From NCBI GenBank assembly GCA_007128275.1, contig SKXR01000165.1:1-25534 (forward strand): a stretch of DNA of 25,534 nt. The letters run 5' to 3'. The translations under genes and the position numbers were made by a program. Below are positions 24,272-25,534 of this stretch, piece by piece. The notes beneath the pieces were generated by a model. The model made no database searches, was not told where the DNA came from, and saw only the letters and a list, made by a program, of their open reading frames with translations. Each line of letters begins with the position of its first letter. The stretch's first letter is position 1. The stretch is from Kiritimatiellia bacterium. Lineage in GTDB: Bacteria > Verrucomicrobiota > Kiritimatiellia > SLAD01.

Positions 24272-24293
24272 GTCCGCCAAGAACTTGGCGGAC
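24272..24293 (-). terminator. Intrinsic terminator candidate after tRNA-Lys
   Basis: A perfect 10-bp inverted repeat, GTCCGCCAAG and CTTGGCGGAC separated by two bases, lies just past the CCA end of tRNA-Lys on the minus strand. The following minus-strand bases are TTTCATTG, a short U-tract. It also sits about 60 bases upstream of the PIG-L start. Confidence 0.55.
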
Positions 24294-24306
24294 CCAACGA
24301 AAATGG

Positions 24307-24379
<73 letters not shown>

Positions 24380-24385
24380 GGGATC

Positions 24386-24415
24386 AATATGCCATACGAC
24401 GCGCAGGAGGGTCAA
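24386..24415 (-). promoter_or_regulatory. Candidate promoter of tRNA-Lys
   Basis: On the minus strand TTGACC (24415-24410), 18 bases, then CATATT (24391-24386). The -10-like box ends 6 bases before the tRNA 5' end, so any leader would be very short. Confidence 0.45.
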
Positions 24416-24713
24416 GGGAGGATGGGAAGAAAATGAATAGGAAGGGAATGAGGGTTCGGGGTTCAGGGTTTCTGGGAATCTGAGAACTTGGTCGACGAAG
24501 CTCGCGCGAGGAGACTTGCTCTGGTGTTTCTTTTTGGAGTGCGGCGGGAAGCGAGTCTTCGAGCGCCACGCCGCTTTGGATCAGATGCGCGCGTTGTGGT
24601 TTGCCTTCATCCAAAGCGCCTTCCGGTGCCTGCCCTCCGTAGCCTCTTGGCGAAGGAGGGCCACCGCACACATTCCCTTTGAGATAATTCTTTCAACGGG
24701 ATGGTAAGTTTCG
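24416..24713. other. Gene-free, repeat-rich intergenic region
   Basis: No convincing gene is present. Three tandem heptads (GGGTTCG, GGGTTCA, GGGTTTC) lie at 24452-24472. A GCGGCG...CGCCGC hairpin follows (24541-24574). Next is a 10-bp inverted repeat CGCTTTGGAT/ATCCAAAGCG (24572-24581 and 24609-24618), then a near-palindrome CCCTCCGTAGCC-TCTT-GGCGAAGGAGGG (24633-24660). A 95-codon open frame across the region (24384-24671, minus) has low-complexity, repeat-derived content and is not called. Confidence 0.7.
24452..24472. repeat. Orphan tandem heptads similar to the element arms
   Basis: Three 7-base units (GGGTTCG, GGGTTCA, GGGTTTC) match the period of the inverted-repeat arms at 20017-20048 and differ from GTGTTCA at one or two positions. 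No partner arm or S23 gene is nearby. Confidence 0.6.
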
Positions 24714-25534
24714 CTATCGCTTCAACGCTTCCGCGATCGAGTCGCAGAGGTATTCGATGTTCCTGGTCGTGATTCCGGCGACATTGATGCGGCCGCCTTT
24801 GACGATGTAGATCCCTTTCTCGGCGCGGAGAAATGCGACCTGATCGTCCGACAGACCGCTGAATGAGAACATGCCTTTTTGCTGTTCAATGAAGGAGAAG
24901 TCGCGGTCCACACCGCGCGCGCTGAGTTCCTTCACGAACGCGGTTCGCACAGATTTGATCCGGTCACGGATCGCCACGACTTCCGTTTCCCACTGTGCGC
25001 GCAGAGACGCGTCGTCCAGGATGGTCGAGACGATCAAGCCGCCGTGCGCGGGCGGATTGGAATAGATGACGCGAATCGTCTTCTCGACGTGGCTGAATGC
25101 GGCGCCGGCCGCGTCCTTCTCGGAGGCGACGACGGTCAGGGCGCCCGTCCGTTCGCGATAGAGGCCGAAGTTCTTGGAGAACGAACTCGCCACAAACAGT
25201 TCCGGCACGGCGTCGAGCATTTGCAGCAGTCCCGCGCGATCCTTTTCGAGATCCTCGCCCAATCCCTGGTACGCGAAATCGAGGAACGGAATCCAACCTT
25301 GCGCGGCGGCGATTTGCCCCACTTCCTTCCATTGGTCTTCCGCCAGATCGACGCCGGTCGGATTATGGCAGCAGACGTGAAGCAAGACGATGTCCCCCGC
25401 GGGCACTTTCTTCAGCGCATCGCGCATGGCGTCGTAATCCAACCCCATCGTGGCGGGATTGTAATACGGATAGGATTCCATCTTGAATCCAGCGGCGGTG
25501 AAGATGCCCGGATGATTCGCCCAGGTCGGGCTAC
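24714..25534 (-). CDS. aspC: Aspartate/aromatic aminotransferase, 5' end outside window
   Basis: The C-terminal ~273 residues of a class I PLP-dependent aminotransferase of the AspC/TyrB group, which transfers an amino group between glutamate and oxaloacetate or aromatic oxoacids. The open frame continues to the window edge with SPTWANHPGIF, the active-site PxW-NH segment of this group. Later motifs are CCHNPTGVD (substrate/PLP aspargine region), DFAYQGLGEDL, SSFSKNFGLYRERTG (PLP lysine) and GGRINVAGIT near the end. The start codon is missing, so full length is unknown; about 120 residues are lost by comparison with the ~396-residue family. No signal peptide is expected. Confidence 0.95.
   Translation of the reverse strand, partial: SPTWANHPGIFTAAGFKMESYPYYNPATMGLDYDAMRDALKKVPAGDIVLLHVCCHNPTGVDLAEDQWKEVGQIAAAQGWIPFLDFAYQGLGEDLEKDRAGLLQMLDAVPELFVASSFSKNFGLYRERTGALTVVASEKDAAGAAFSHVEKTIRVIYSNPPAHGGLIVSTILDDASLRAQWETEVVAIRDRIKSVRTAFVKELSARGVDRDFSFIEQQKGMFSFSGLSDDQVAFLRAEKGIYIVKGGRINVAGITTRNIEYLCDSIAEALKR

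Noticed and set aside
24384..24671. 95-codon open frame on the minus strand in the repeat-rich gap
   Set aside because: It covers the tRNA-Lys promoter and the hairpin repeats; low-complexity translation.

Overview
This window comes from a GC-rich Gram-negative bacterium. The evidence is a predicted outer-membrane barrel with a C-terminal phenylalanine, a lipoprotein with a lipobox, and a periplasmic solute-binding domain. Gene content and style (PIG-L deacetylase next to a highly modified sugar ABC importer, a DUF4380-like secreted protein, REP-like hairpins between genes) recall the PVC group, perhaps Verrucomicrobiota/Kiritimatiellota. That assignment is inference from recollection, not a search. 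Coding density is high, operons are short, and direction switches often.

Layout. (1) 1-1478, plus strand: the 3' end of one GT4 glycosyltransferase, coupled by an ATGA overlap to a second, complete one. (2) 1506-5333: nucleic-acid housekeeping genes in alternating directions: an RdgC-like protein (-), oligoribonuclease (+), an iron-sulfur uracil-5 rRNA methyltransferase (-) and a SpoU/TrmH 2'-O-methyltransferase (+). (3) 5406-6434: an exported, probably barrel-forming outer-membrane protein. (4) 12792 down to 6446, minus strand: a tight run of FAD/FeS 2-hydroxyacid dehydrogenase, a 43-aa small protein, a GT2 membrane glycosyltransferase, a CPBP membrane protease, ThiL and a small lipoprotein. 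(5) 12935-17747, plus strand: a starch-binding-domain esterase, a DUF4380-like secreted protein, an ATP-grasp ligase and an overlapping M20 metallopeptidase, then tRNA-Asn. (6) 24209 down to 18097, minus strand: PIG-L deacetylase and a two-gene CUT1-type sugar importer. (7) tRNA-Lys, a repeat-rich intergenic region, and the 3' part of an aspartate/aromatic aminotransferase that runs off the window.

The most unusual region is the importer. Its MalF-like permease carries its own solute-binding protein fused at the N terminus and two extra predicted membrane helices inside the permease core. Its MalG-like partner carries a periplasmic insert of about 370 residues built from four degenerate repeats of 70-76 residues. 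Between the two permease genes sits a compact 523-bp element: one four-helix-bundle (S23/IVP family) gene enclosed by 32-bp inverted repeats (29/32 identical) that are themselves tandem heptads. The element begins 3 bases after the malF-like stop and ends 12 bases before the malG-like ATG. It looks like a protein-gene counterpart of the 23S rRNA intervening sequences, and the transcript would fold the inserted gene out on a long stem. A lone array of similar heptads lies at 24452-24472.

All functional calls are from reading translations and motifs by eye; no database search was run.
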